From Hortaea werneckii (lineage: Eukaryota > Ascomycota > Dothideomycetes > Mycosphaerellales > Teratosphaeriaceae): DNA of 64,000 bases. Position 1 is the first letter of the stretch. Each line of letters starts with the position of its first letter. A program made the translations under genes and the position numbers. The DNA is taken from positions 62,001 to 126,000 of the forward strand of contig JBAOKB010000145.1 in the NCBI GenBank assembly GCA_037044905.1, given 5' to 3'. The notes below the pieces were generated by a model that worked only from the letters and a program-made list of their open reading frames with translations, was not told where the DNA came from and did not search any database. Positions 41,573-51,509 of the stretch are shown here, piece by piece.

Positions 41573-42811
41573 ATGGAGACTTCTTCACCACCGCTCACAC
41601 CGATTCGAGACTATGTGTCTCCTATAGAAACTTCGCCCGCCAACTCGTATCATGAACAGCTTCGCCGCCGAACGAGCAGCTTCTCTTCGAACCACAGCCG
41701 CTCGCCTGTCGCCCGCAAACACCGCTTTAGTAATGCGTCAAGTTATTCGAACGACATTTCGACGCCGGGCGCAGAAGAAGATCATGGAGCAGGTATGGGT
41801 AACATGGGAGGTGGGAACTTGGCGGACGAATTAGACCAGTTAGACGATGAGGAGTTCGCTGAAGGCGACACTACATTAGACGAGTCCAGGCACGAAGAGG
41901 GCGGAGAGCAGAAAGATGGCACAGGACCCTCGAGCAAGGAGCCCCGAGACAGCGGTATAGATGTCACCTACCGAAGCCGGACCAACTCGCCGCAAGTTAG
42001 GAATTTCAGCAAACCGTTCGCCCTGTCACAAAAACCACCTGATGAACAGGATGAAGACCGGGAGGAGGAACAGGAAGACAAGCTCAGCCCTGAGCTCGAA
42101 GACGCCATGAACGACATTGCTCGGATGACCTCATATGCATCCTCGTCCGAAGATCCACTTATACCGAGAACGATTGCGCTACTGCAGGATCTGGCAAACC
42201 AAGCACAGCTAGAGACGGGCGCACAAAGATTGATGACGAGCACAAATAGTATGACGACCCATCTTACCGCGCAGGTCAAAGCTCTACAGCAACTGTCCAC
42301 CTCCTTGCTGTCTCCGTTTCTGGCTTTCTCCAGCGGTATAGATCCAGAGCTGATCGAAGAAACCGCTCCGCTGATCGAGGCGCTACTCAAAGAACTACCT
42401 GTGCCAGACACTACAGCCTTACAAGGGATGCAGAAACTGGACAGAGAGACGGCGAATGTCATCCATACACTCAGTCAGCTGACAGACACGATACAAATGG
42501 GCAAGCAAATCACCAACTCGGCGTCCCGACACCTGCGGACAACGCAGACGATGGTCACGGAGCTCCGTCGCGAGCAGGAGAGGGCAGATCTGGCACGACA
42601 TGAACTGTCCAAGGACGACATGACGGAGCGACTCAGTCAACGGAGATGTGCCAGCGAGTGCAAGGACGTCATGAGCGGGTTCGAGGAAGTTTGCGATTCG
42701 CTCCGATCAAGTCTTGAGCAGGACCAGGAAGGAGTCGGGGGAGACGGGACACGCGACGGAGGAAGTGACGAGGTTGTTGGGAAGGCTGTGACAACTGCTG
42801 CCGCTGCGTAA
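41573..42811 (+). CDS. Conserved-looking fungal protein of unknown function
   Basis: Single 412-codon ORF from the ATG at 41573 (METSSPPLTPIRDYVSPIET). The first 190 residues are Ser/Thr/Glu-rich and probably disordered (SSPPLTPIRDY, RRRTSSFSSNHSRSPVARK), with an acidic stretch DEQDEDREEEQEDK. A helical part follows from about 190 (LEDAMNDIARMTSYASSS; LTAQVKALQQLSTSLLSPF; NVIHTLSQLTDTIQMGKQI; RTTQTMVTELRREQERADLA), likely coiled coil. The end is an Ala-rich tail (VVGKAVTTAAAA). No catalytic motif or known family recognised. Possible phosphosites make a regulatory or scaffold role plausible but this is a guess. Confidence 0.7.
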   Translation: METSSPPLTPIRDYVSPIETSPANSYHEQLRRRTSSFSSNHSRSPVARKHRFSNASSYSNDISTPGAEEDHGAGMGNMGGGNLADELDQLDDEEFAEGDTTLDESRHEEGGEQKDGTGPSSKEPRDSGIDVTYRSRTNSPQVRNFSKPFALSQKPPDEQDEDREEEQEDKLSPELEDAMNDIARMTSYASSSEDPLIPRTIALLQDLANQAQLETGAQRLMTSTNSMTTHLTAQVKALQQLSTSLLSPFLAFSSGIDPELIEETAPLIEALLKELPVPDTTALQGMQKLDRETANVIHTLSQLTDTIQMGKQITNSASRHLRTTQTMVTELRREQERADLARHELSKDDMTERLSQRRCASECKDVMSGFEEVCDSLRSSLEQDQEGVGGDGTRDGGSDEVVGKAVTTAAAA

Positions 42812-43536
42812 TCCATTTGTTTTTTTCGTCGAAGATACCCATAATGAATCCCCTTTTCTGTTTGTATATGGTGGGTAAGGTAACGCAGTGAATGGAAAGG
42901 GTCTAATGGGAAGGGTGAGACTGGTCGTCTGTCGGAAAAGGCACTGTTTTTGATGTCTAGGAACATGTGTGTGTGCACAGCTGATGGGACTAGCTTGATA
43001 GAATAGATTGTGAGGGTGCCTTCGAAGATAGACCAACAATCCTATCACTATTCGAACAATCTCCACCGTCGATATAAAGCCCTTCGTGCTTCAAATTACC
43101 CATGTGCCACGAAGCTCTCATATCAGATGGGCTCGCCGGGGTGGATGCAGTGCAGCATCTCGGTAGCGTGGCTGACAGCGCTGATTGGCCACACCGACCA
43201 GGGCAAGCACACCCGTCACAGCCAACCGCCAACATCCCCAGCGCTTCCAGCGAAGCAGACGTACAGCATTAGCGCTCACCCTCCCACGCTGCAGCCATGG
43301 CGGCACGAGGAGCTTGTATGTCTTGTCAGCGCTCAGCCTTCAAGGCTTCCTCTTGCTCTCTGCTCCTGCGCAGTTTCAGAACAACCAGGTTTTATGGCTG
43401 ACACAGGCTAGAGTAGAGAATCGAGCGTCGCAGTGCTGGATAGTAATACAATACTTGGCAGAGCAAAGGCTTGAGGCGAGGCTCATTAATTGATGCGGGT
43501 CCTGGAGTGACAGAGACCAGCCTGCGGCCGACGAAG
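42812..43536. other. Intergenic region
   Basis: 3' UTR of the unknown gene and promoter of the MARVEL-like gene; ORFs here are short and unsupported. Confidence 0.5.
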
Positions 43537-44557
43537 ATGATGAAGCTACAAAGACCATACATCGCCTATGGGTGGCGCATCCCGAAGGCCATGATTGCGC
43601 TTCTGGCCCTCGAACTCCCATTGACCGTCGCTACCCTCACCTTGTACGGTGTCGCGGATCCGAACACCTACCGCACGAAGCTGTGGCAGAATGGCTACGA
43701 CGAGGGTTTCAACAGCGCACCGAATTCCATCCTCTACGATTACGCAAACTATAGAACACCGCATGTGCCTATGGTATGGAGCGCATAGTGAGTATCTGAG
43801 CAAGCGTCGCCTGCGTGATGTGTTTTTACTGACATGTGGGCTCAGCTTGGTTCAGTTCAACATCGTGATCTCGGTCTTCTCGACCTTCATCCTCTTGGTC
43901 AAGGCTACCATGTTTGTGCTGCACTGCTGGATTCCAATACTGAGCGTTGTGATCCATCTTGGTCTCCTGGGGCTGTACGCTGCCAGCCTAAAGTTCCAAT
44001 CGACTCCCGACATGAGCGACCCAGACCATCCTTCACCCGGCTTGCCTTGGTATCTTAGCAAAGGGTGCAGCTATGCGACCAAGGGCAATCATGGCTATTG
44101 CATGCAGGCACGGGCTGTGTTTGGTATGACTTGCGTCATGGTGTAAGTCAGACATGCTATCTCATAACTGTTACGAATACTGACCGCAGGCAGCGCTCTT
44201 TTCTCCATTTACATCTTGTTCTCCTGCTACTCGCTGATCGCGACCGACACCGAGCGTGCCGAACGAGAGGAGTCGCGTCAATCGGATATCGAGATGAAGA
44301 AAGTCCTATCGTACAGCCCAGACGCAGAGCTGTCGCAGGAAGAGAAGTGGGAGCGTAACAGGCAGATCTTCTTGAACCTGCCAAAGACTCCAAACACGCC
44401 TGGTTATGGGATGAAAAACCCCATGACACCCAGAACAGTGGCTTTTACACAGCTCAGTGGCGAGGCTGGGCAGGCGCCTATAAATTCGAGAGGGCCGACA
44501 GGCGGATTGAAGTTCAGAGAGCAGTATGGTGACAGTAAAATGCCGGACGGTAGGTGA
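43537..44557 (+). CDS. MARVEL-like four-helix membrane protein
   Basis: Three exons: 43537-43787, 43846-44142 and 44194-44557; 912 nt, 303 aa. Start at the first of two tandem ATGs (MMKLQRPYIAYGW). Four hydrophobic segments: MIALLALELPLTVATLTLYG, FNIVISVFSTFILLVKATMF (joined across intron 1), HCWIPILSVVIHLGLLGLYA and CVMVALFSIYILFSCYSLI (across intron 2). That arrangement and the long soluble C-terminal tail (TERAEREESRQSDIEMKK, then Pro/Thr-rich KTPNTPGYGMKNPMTPRTV) are typical of fungal MARVEL-type proteins. Introns 43788-43845 (58 nt) and 44143-44193 (51 nt) have GTGAGT and GTAAGT donors. Precise role unknown. Confidence 0.78.
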
Positions 44558-45092
44558 TGAAACGCTTTGCAGCGGGCGGCGAATTAATGTTAGTGGCGAT
44601 TTAAGCCCCTGTTATGACCATCAATGATCGGTGTCGTGGATGTATATACGCTCAATGGAAGTGAATGTGTTCAGATGATTTATTATATAAATTCGGTCTT
44701 TTCAGCCTCACCTTTTGATTTTGAGTTTCTCATGTTGTCTCACGACTGGCAGCTTATGATGAAGTGGGGCACTGTTTGAAGCCCAAATTTTGATGGCACG
44801 AGATCGACCGGACCACGCTTTGACTCCGACACGTTAGGACAACAATATTACGACCACCGCTCGATTTTTGTGGGAGACAAGGCAATTGTCCACCGCAACC
44901 ACATTCCATTGCACTCAACCGTCTACGATACCGCGCTCGCCCGCAAACCCTTGACCCACCGCCGAACAACCATCCACCAAAACTGCCCACGATGCGGGCA
45001 TGATCGCGTAAAGCGGATACGAAGGCACAGCATGTGCGATTGCTGTGCAGATTGGTCTTAACAACAAGGATAACAACAGCGAACACGTCAAG
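44558..45092. other. Intergenic region
   Basis: 3' UTR of the MARVEL-like gene and promoter of exportin-T. No other feature seen. Confidence 0.5.
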
Positions 45093-48000
45093 ATGGACAC
45101 TCAGGTCGAGCAAGCAATCGAAATCGCTTTCGACCCTCGAACCGAACAACAACTCAAGGCTCAGGCTTACGACTTTCTCAACCGTCTAAGAGTAGACCCG
45201 AATGGCTGGCAGGTCTGCCTTACACTCTTCACACGCACACCTTCTCCCTCGGAGGTAGTGAGGCTGGTGTGCCTGGAGATTGTCAATAATGCTGTGCAGA
45301 CCGCCCAACTGGATCACCAGAGCTTGCTCTACGTGAAAGAGAGCCTGCTGGGATATGTGCGGCAATGGTACACGCCGGGCTCCACCAACCTGGACGTGCC
45401 AGGCATGCAGAACAAGATCACCCAGACTGTGACCTACCTCTTCACTCAGCTCTACACCTCGGATTGGCCGACCTTCTTCGACGACTTCCGCACACTTGCC
45501 GGCGAGCCGTCAGAACTGGGCGTTACAAACCCAGCCGCTACAGTCATGTATCTGAGGATCATTGGCTCAGTCCATGACGAGATTGCCGATCAGATGATCC
45601 CTCGCACGCCGGAAGAGCAGAAGAGACACAGCGATTTGAAGGACTTGATCAGGTCAAGAGACGTCAGCAAGATTGCGGTCACGTGGCAGGAGATACTTTC
45701 AAAATGGCGGCAGCTCGACCTGAGCATCACGGAAATGTGCTTGCGGACAATCGCGAAGTGGGTCAACTGGATCGATGTCAATCTTGTTCTGGACGGCACG
45801 GTGCAGAACGCTCTGCTAGAGCTTGCTGGACAGCAGGGCAGCTTCCAGTCGGATAGCAAGGAGGCCAAAGCACGTGATGCAGCGATTGATACGTTTACGG
45901 AGACCGTGGGCAAGAAGATGCTGCCGAACGACAAGGTGGAGCTGATCAAATATCTCAACTTGGGTTCGATTGTGGGACAGCTGATTGCAACGCCTGCGCT
46001 GTCGCAGATGCGGAACACACCGCAGTATGATACCGACCTGGCAGAAACCGTGGCGAAGCTGGTGAACAACGTCATGTTTGACATTGTCAGGGTTCTGGAC
46101 TCAGATAGCGTGGATGCTAGCACACAGAGCAAGGCTGATGAGCTACGGCAGACATTCATGCCGTTCTTGCTTCGCTTCTTCTCGGACGAGTACGATGAAA
46201 TCTGCTCGGCAGTCATCCCCTCGCTCACCGATCTCCTGACTATGCTGAGACGCAATGTCAAGTCGAAGGGAGCGGCCCCTTCGCAATATAGTGACATGCT
46301 TCAGCCTATATTAGATGCGATCATTGCGAAGATGAAGTACGACGAGACAGCAGAGTGGGGTGAGGAAGATGATGTGGAGGATGAAGCGGAATTCCAGGAG
46401 CTTCGGAAACGTCTGCATGTCCTACAACAGACTGTGGCCGCTATTGACGAGCAGCTCTACATTGACACACTGACTCGCGTCGTTGCGGATACATTCTCGC
46501 AACTTGGATCGAACCAGCTTTCTTGGCAAGAATTGGATCTGGCTATGCACGAGATGTATTTGTTCGGCGAGCTGGCTGTAAGAAACAGTGGCTTATACTC
46601 CAAGAGTGTGCCTTCCTCAGTCGCATCAGAAAGGCTCCTCCAGATGATGGCCAAGATGGTCGAATCAGGACTCGCAGCGCATCCTCATCCGGCGATCCAG
46701 TTGCAGTTCATGGAGATTGTTGTACGATACGTCCAGTACTTCGAGCACAACCCGGAAAGCGTACCCAAGGTGCTGGAGAGCTTTGTGACTTTCGCACACC
46801 ACGAGAATAGCCGGATCCGTCTGCGCGCCTGGTACCTATTCCAGCGTTTCGTTCGCCATCTGAGGGCGCAACTTGGGGATTTCGCTCAGAATATCGTGCA
46901 GGCTATCGGTGACTTGCTGGCAATCAAGGCGGAGCTGCCGGAAGACAGAGATGAAGACGATATCTCGTCGGAGGACAATGGCCAGTCTGTTGACGCGACT
47001 TTCACAAGCCAGCTGTTCCTCTTCGAGACTGTCGGTGTTGTGGCTTCTACGACTGCTGTGCCCGTGGAGACTAAGGTGGCTATTGCCAAATCTGTCATCG
47101 AACCTTTATCAGGTGACTTACACCAGCATCTATCATCGGCTAAGAATGGAGATGCCAGGGCCATCTTGCAGGTGCACCACATCATCATGGCATTCGGCAG
47201 CTTAGCCTACGGCTTTTCTGACTGGATGCCTGGAACAAAGTCAGGGGGACCACCTGAGCCTGAGGTCTCTGCGGAATTCCTCAAAGCGAGCGAGGCAATC
47301 CTGGCTGCTCTGGAGGCCGTCAAGCAGTCATTCGATGTCAGGAACGCCGCCCGCAATGCTTTCTCGAGGTACCTTGGCGTCCTTGGATCTCAAGTCCTGC
47401 CCCAGCTGCCGAGGTGGATCGACGGACTGCTCTCCACGGCATCTTCCAACGACGAGATGGCCATGTTCCTACGCACGCTCGGCCAGGTCGTGTACGGCTT
47501 CAAAGCCGAAATCTACGACATCCTCGATCAACTGCTCTCGCCACTCCTGCAGCAAGTCTTCGCCGGGCTATCGCAGCCCACAGCCGGCACGGACGACGAG
47601 ATCCAGCTGCGCGAGCTCAAACAGCAGTACCTCAACTTCATCCTCGTCATCTTGAACAACGACCTCGCCGCCGTCCTGATCAGCCCCTCCAACCAAGGCA
47701 CCTTCGACGCCTACCTTAGCACCCTGACCCGCTTCTCCTGCGACCCCTCCGACCCCCAATCCGCCCGCCTCGCCTTCTCCGCCCTCATGCGCATGGCCTC
47801 CATCTGGGGCGGGCCGGACATCGCAGTCGGCTCCACCGACACCCCCGCCCCCGCCATGCCGGGCTTCGACAGCTTCATGCTGACCCAGTTCGCCCCGCTC
47901 CCCTGGGCGCTGCTCTCCGCGCCCGGCTTCAACCCCGGCGACGCCCAGATGCGCAGCGTGCTGCAGGAGGCGGGGAGTCTGCAGTATATCATGCTTCGCA

Positions 48001-48158
48001 AAGCGGGCTCCGCTTACTCCGAGCAGCTGCAGAACGAATTGCGCAATCTTGGCGCGGGCGACGATGCGGTTCAGTCGTATATGACTAGTATCGCTGGCAA
48101 TGACCTCATCGCTTTCCGGAAATTCTTTGCTGGGTTCGTGCAGCAGGCTAAGAGGTAG
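45093..48158 (+). CDS. LOS1: Exportin-T (tRNA nuclear exportin, LOS1-like)
   Basis: The frame is open from before a non-ATG codon at 45045; the first good ATG is 45093 (AAGATGGAC), giving 1021 aa, close to yeast Los1 (1100). The importin-beta/exportin N-terminus is clear: DTQVEQAIEIAFDPRTEQQL, AYDFLNRLRVDPNGWQVCL, then VRLVCLEIVNNAVQ and VPGMQNKITQTVTYLFTQLY, followed by HEAT-like repeats through ILSKWRQLDLSITEMCLRTI to the C-terminus (LIAFRKFFAGFVQQAK). Los1/exportin-T carries mature tRNA out of the nucleus with Ran-GTP. No intron seen. The proximity (about 9 kb) to the unusual tRNA-Asp gene is noted only as a coincidence. Confidence 0.9.
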   Translation: MDTQVEQAIEIAFDPRTEQQLKAQAYDFLNRLRVDPNGWQVCLTLFTRTPSPSEVVRLVCLEIVNNAVQTAQLDHQSLLYVKESLLGYVRQWYTPGSTNLDVPGMQNKITQTVTYLFTQLYTSDWPTFFDDFRTLAGEPSELGVTNPAATVMYLRIIGSVHDEIADQMIPRTPEEQKRHSDLKDLIRSRDVSKIAVTWQEILSKWRQLDLSITEMCLRTIAKWVNWIDVNLVLDGTVQNALLELAGQQGSFQSDSKEAKARDAAIDTFTETVGKKMLPNDKVELIKYLNLGSIVGQLIATPALSQMRNTPQYDTDLAETVAKLVNNVMFDIVRVLDSDSVDASTQSKADELRQTFMPFLLRFFSDEYDEICSAVIPSLTDLLTMLRRNVKSKGAAPSQYSDMLQPILDAIIAKMKYDETAEWGEEDDVEDEAEFQELRKRLHVLQQTVAAIDEQLYIDTLTRVVADTFSQLGSNQLSWQELDLAMHEMYLFGELAVRNSGLYSKSVPSSVASERLLQMMAKMVESGLAAHPHPAIQLQFMEIVVRYVQYFEHNPESVPKVLESFVTFAHHENSRIRLRAWYLFQRFVRHLRAQLGDFAQNIVQAIGDLLAIKAELPEDRDEDDISSEDNGQSVDATFTSQLFLFETVGVVASTTAVPVETKVAIAKSVIEPLSGDLHQHLSSAKNGDARAILQVHHIIMAFGSLAYGFSDWMPGTKSGGPPEPEVSAEFLKASEAILAALEAVKQSFDVRNAARNAFSRYLGVLGSQVLPQLPRWIDGLLSTASSNDEMAMFLRTLGQVVYGFKAEIYDILDQLLSPLLQQVFAGLSQPTAGTDDEIQLRELKQQYLNFILVILNNDLAAVLISPSNQGTFDAYLSTLTRFSCDPSDPQSARLAFSALMRMASIWGGPDIAVGSTDTPAPAMPGFDSFMLTQFAPLPWALLSAPGFNPGDAQMRSVLQEAGSLQYIMLRKAGSAYSEQLQNELRNLGAGDDAVQSYMTSIAGNDLIAFRKFFAGFVQQAKR

Positions 48159-48567
48159 AGTGGGACAGAGGACACTTGGGGAAAGGATTTATGGAGGGAA
48201 GTTTCTGGGACCGTTGGCGTTGAAAGTGCTCGAGGGGTCTTTTTCAAGACCTGTCGCGAGGCGTAAGGGCGAGGCGGACACAAGCGGTGGCTGGCGTGGG
48301 TGGTAAGGGGGAAGAGAGAGAGGAGTCAAAAGAAGAAGAAAAGATACCCACCAAATCATATTCATTCATCTACTTAGAAAATTTTCATCGGGTTCATTTC
48401 CAGTCGTCATCATGATGATCGTTGTTACTGCTAGTGAAACCTCTTAAACAGCGAGAGAGGGGGGAGCAACCGAGGGGGAACCCCCCCCCCCCCCCCCCCC
48501 CCAAAAAAAGCCATCTTGTTCCATGGTCCCTATTCCCAGTCCTGCCCCCGCTTCCTCCCCCAGAAAC
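48159..48567. other. Intergenic region with homopolymer C run
   Basis: Short region between convergent exportin-T and cytochrome P450 genes, containing a C22 run. Confidence 0.6.
48481..48502. repeat. C22 homopolymer run
   Basis: Twenty-two consecutive C bases followed by A7. Such runs are length-unstable and error-prone in sequencing, so local length may be unreliable. Confidence 0.95.
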
Positions 48568-50336
48568 TCACGCCCTCTCCTCCGCACACGCCTCAAACCT
48601 CCCAAACACCTCCCGCTCCGCCTCGTCATACTCCCGTCGAATCGTCGCCTCCCTCTCGCCTCCCCCACGGACCTCAAACCCGGCCTCGAAATCCTTCGCG
48701 CATACCAGGAACCCCGCCGAATACCCCGTCCGCGGATCCAGATCCAGATCCGCGGATCGTCGTCCTCCCTCCCTGTCCCTTTTCGCAGGTAGGATGTGAA
48801 ACCCCCAAAGCAATTTCGCCATAGCGAGGAAGAGGTTCCGTTCTGCGAGGTGGGCTCCCGGACAGAAACGTCGTCCCGCGCCGTAGCCGTAGTGGTCTCG
48901 TTTCTCCCAGGGCCCGTTGGCGAGATCGGTGGAAAGAGGGATTGGTGGCGTGCTAGAGGTGGTGGTAGGGGTGGGGGCGTAGTGGTCCGGGTCGAAGGTT
49001 TCTGGGTTGGGAAACCGCGAAGGGTCGTGGTGGATGCCCCATGCGTTTAGGATTATCGTCGTCCCCTTGGGGAGCAGGTACTGGGGAGTTTCTTCTTCTG
49101 ATGATGGTGATGGGGAGGTGGAGATCCAGTCGTCTTCGGCCAGCGCGTGCGGGAAAGCGAGGGGTGTGACGGGTCGCCAGCGCATGGTTTCTTTCACGCA
49201 TTGCGCGATGTAGGGGAGGCGGGGGAAGTCTTGCCAGGTTGGGCTGCGGTCGGGGCCGACGACGCTGTCGATTTGAAGTTGGGCTTTTCGTTGGATGTCC
49301 GGGTGCGCGGCCATGGCATGTACGAAGGCCGTGATGATCGAGGCCGATGTGTCGCTGCCGCCTTCGGTGGCGGTGCCGCCCATGAAGTAGAGCTCGTGAT
49401 CGCTAAAGGTGAGGCCTTCGGGGCGTTTTTCGTTTTCCGCGGTGTCGAGGACTTTGTCCATGAAGGAGCCGCGGTTTCCGACGCGACTTCGTCGGAGGCG
49501 GATGTCGTGCAGGAAATCGGCGTAGAGGTTGTTCATCTCGTTGCGGACGTGGGTTGCGCGGTCGATCCAGTTCGTGAAGACCCTTTGCGGGAGCCAATGT
49601 AGGAAGGGGTAGATGTCCACGGGAGGTGTGGCGCCGGTTTCCATCACTTTGGACCACACTTCCATTACGTCGTATAGTCTAGAATGGAAAATGTCAGCAC
49701 TTCCCAAGATTCATCTGCCATATCCCCACAAGTGCGCGATCATGCGAACCTGTGCATGTGTCTTGTCTGCGCAGTAGGTGTACGGACACCCCAGACTAAG
49801 CTCATAGTGATACTGTTGCTGTACCGCTTCGGATGCAGCATATGGTGCTCAGGCTCAACGAGATAGTCTCTCAACATCTGCCTAGCTTCAGCCTCTTGCA
49901 CTTTGATATGTTCGGTTTCGACCATCTTCTCCATGAAGTGGGAGTGGAAGAGCTTCCTCGTCTCGCGCCATTGATTGCCATAGTCCATTAGCAGGATGTG
50001 ATCGCCACCTGCAATTAGATTGGCGACGTAGGATTTGGGTCGCTCGGCATACTTGGAACTCTTCTTGTCGAGGAGCTGTTTGACGAGGCGAGGATCCGTG
50101 ATGACTGCTGCGGTGCCTGTGCCTAATTTCAAGGTATAGATCCCACCGTACTGACGCGCCCACTCTGTAAATTGGAAATGCACGCCCTGTTTGGGGATCT
50201 GGTGGAGGTTTCCTAGAATTGGTAGGGTCGGTGGACCGGGTGGCAATCTTCTGTCGCGCCGACCTGCGTTATAAAGGAAGTATACGATAGTGGCTAGTAG
50301 GAGGCCACCAAGGAGAGCAGACAGATGAGAGGACAT
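48568..50336 (-). CDS. Cytochrome P450 monooxygenase (E-class, microsomal)
   Basis: Two exons, 49750-50336 and 48568-49678; 1698 nt, 565 aa. Start ATG at 50334-50336. An N-terminal anchor (LSALLGGLLLATIVYFLYNA) leads to the proline-rich hinge (RLPPGPPTLPILGNLHQIP). The I-helix GGTATEGGSDTSAS, the ExxR element ETMRWRP and the heme-binding loop YGYGAGRRFCPG with axial Cys are all present. The intron 49679-49749 (71 nt, GTTCGC donor, TTCTAG acceptor) has a weak donor, but its removal joins the phase exactly (HMHR to LYDVMEVW). P450s oxidise lipophilic substrates in the ER; its substrate cannot be predicted. No neighbouring backbone enzyme suggests a biosynthetic cluster. Confidence 0.9.
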
Positions 50337-51509
50337 GGCTTTCAGTCTCTGAGAGTGGTTGTCATGTCAAGTGCGTGATGTGGAGCGACAGAGCACCGAA
50401 GACCATGACGGAAACCTATCTCACCTACCTAACCTACATCTATAGCTGCCGTTATGACTGCATGCATGTTCGCGTTGCGGAAGAGCTCGTCAGCTCCTCA
50501 TCGAGACGTTGGAGGATGCGGGGAAGAGGTCAGCAAGCCGTGGATGACTACTATGTACGGCATATCCGACCCGATATTGCTGTCAAAAACGTCGAACGCT
50601 GCTTACGATGGTCGAGTCTGAAACTGCATGGCAAGCGATACATGACATCGTACTCCACGCCTTGGTATCAAGATGGGTGCGTGGGTATGTCTGCGAAACC
50701 TGCTTGACTCCTTGACCAGTGGCCAGCGCAATGAGAGATGATACCTCCGAGTCACGGACGGATCGAGTCTTCGAGATGGTCAATATGAAGCAGTTGGATC
50801 TCACCGTGTTGAATAATGGCGACGGTATTCTGCTGTGGTTGCAGATACAGGAGTAAATATGTACGTACAGTACCTACTATGTACCTACATAGTATACCCA
50901 GGTACCTAGGTAGGTATGTAATGCAAACCGCACGTGGGATCGTGTCCAGTTCGAGTGATTGAGTTTCGGCGGCCGAAGGTGAGGGAGCAGCATCGGCATC
51001 GGGACCTCTGCTTGCCATCGACCCCCTTTTTGCCGCACGCGTATTGCACGCGTTCAAGCTCATCAGGGCCCAACACATCCCTGCTAATCATCACCACCCT
51101 TCCTTCATCCTCACCCGTCGTCCATACTACGAAGAGAAAGGAAAGCCTCGGGATGCATTCATCTTGAATGCTTCGTTGACCCAGACCAAGCAATGTAAGT
51201 CGCCCCATTTCCAGTGACAAACCCTTTCGCTTCAGCCGAAGAAACAAGGCGGAGCGCTTCCGTCTCACCACCAAACCCCCCTGGAACATTGCTACGCAAC
51301 CAAACTGAATAGTCGTTTCAAAACCCACCCGACGCTTGGACACATACAAACACATGATTAATACATCATTTGTCCTTGCGCTTCCCCATTGTTGTTATTA
51401 TTATTATTAATATTCATATCGTTTGTGCATGCAAGGCGCACATTGCTACTGCTCATCGGAGCTCGTCGAGTAAGGGTCACCAACTAACAAAGCATTCGGG
51501 GAAACAGCT
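50337..51509. promoter_or_regulatory. Divergent promoter region, P450 / Ser-Pro-rich protein
   Basis: Upstream of two divergent genes. Contains the longest copy of the TACCTA/TAGGTA repeat (50861-50920). Short ORFs are unsupported. Confidence 0.5.
50861..50920. repeat. TACCTA/TAGGTA palindrome-rich repeat, copy 2
   Basis: Sixty bases of overlapping TACCTA, TAGGTA and TATGTA units. TACTATGT (50875-50882) pairs with ACATAGTA (50887-50894) across ACCT. Shares GGTACCTAGGTAGGTA with 3121-3150, and the 13-mer TACCTACTATGTA with the copy near 58024. Confidence 0.75.
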
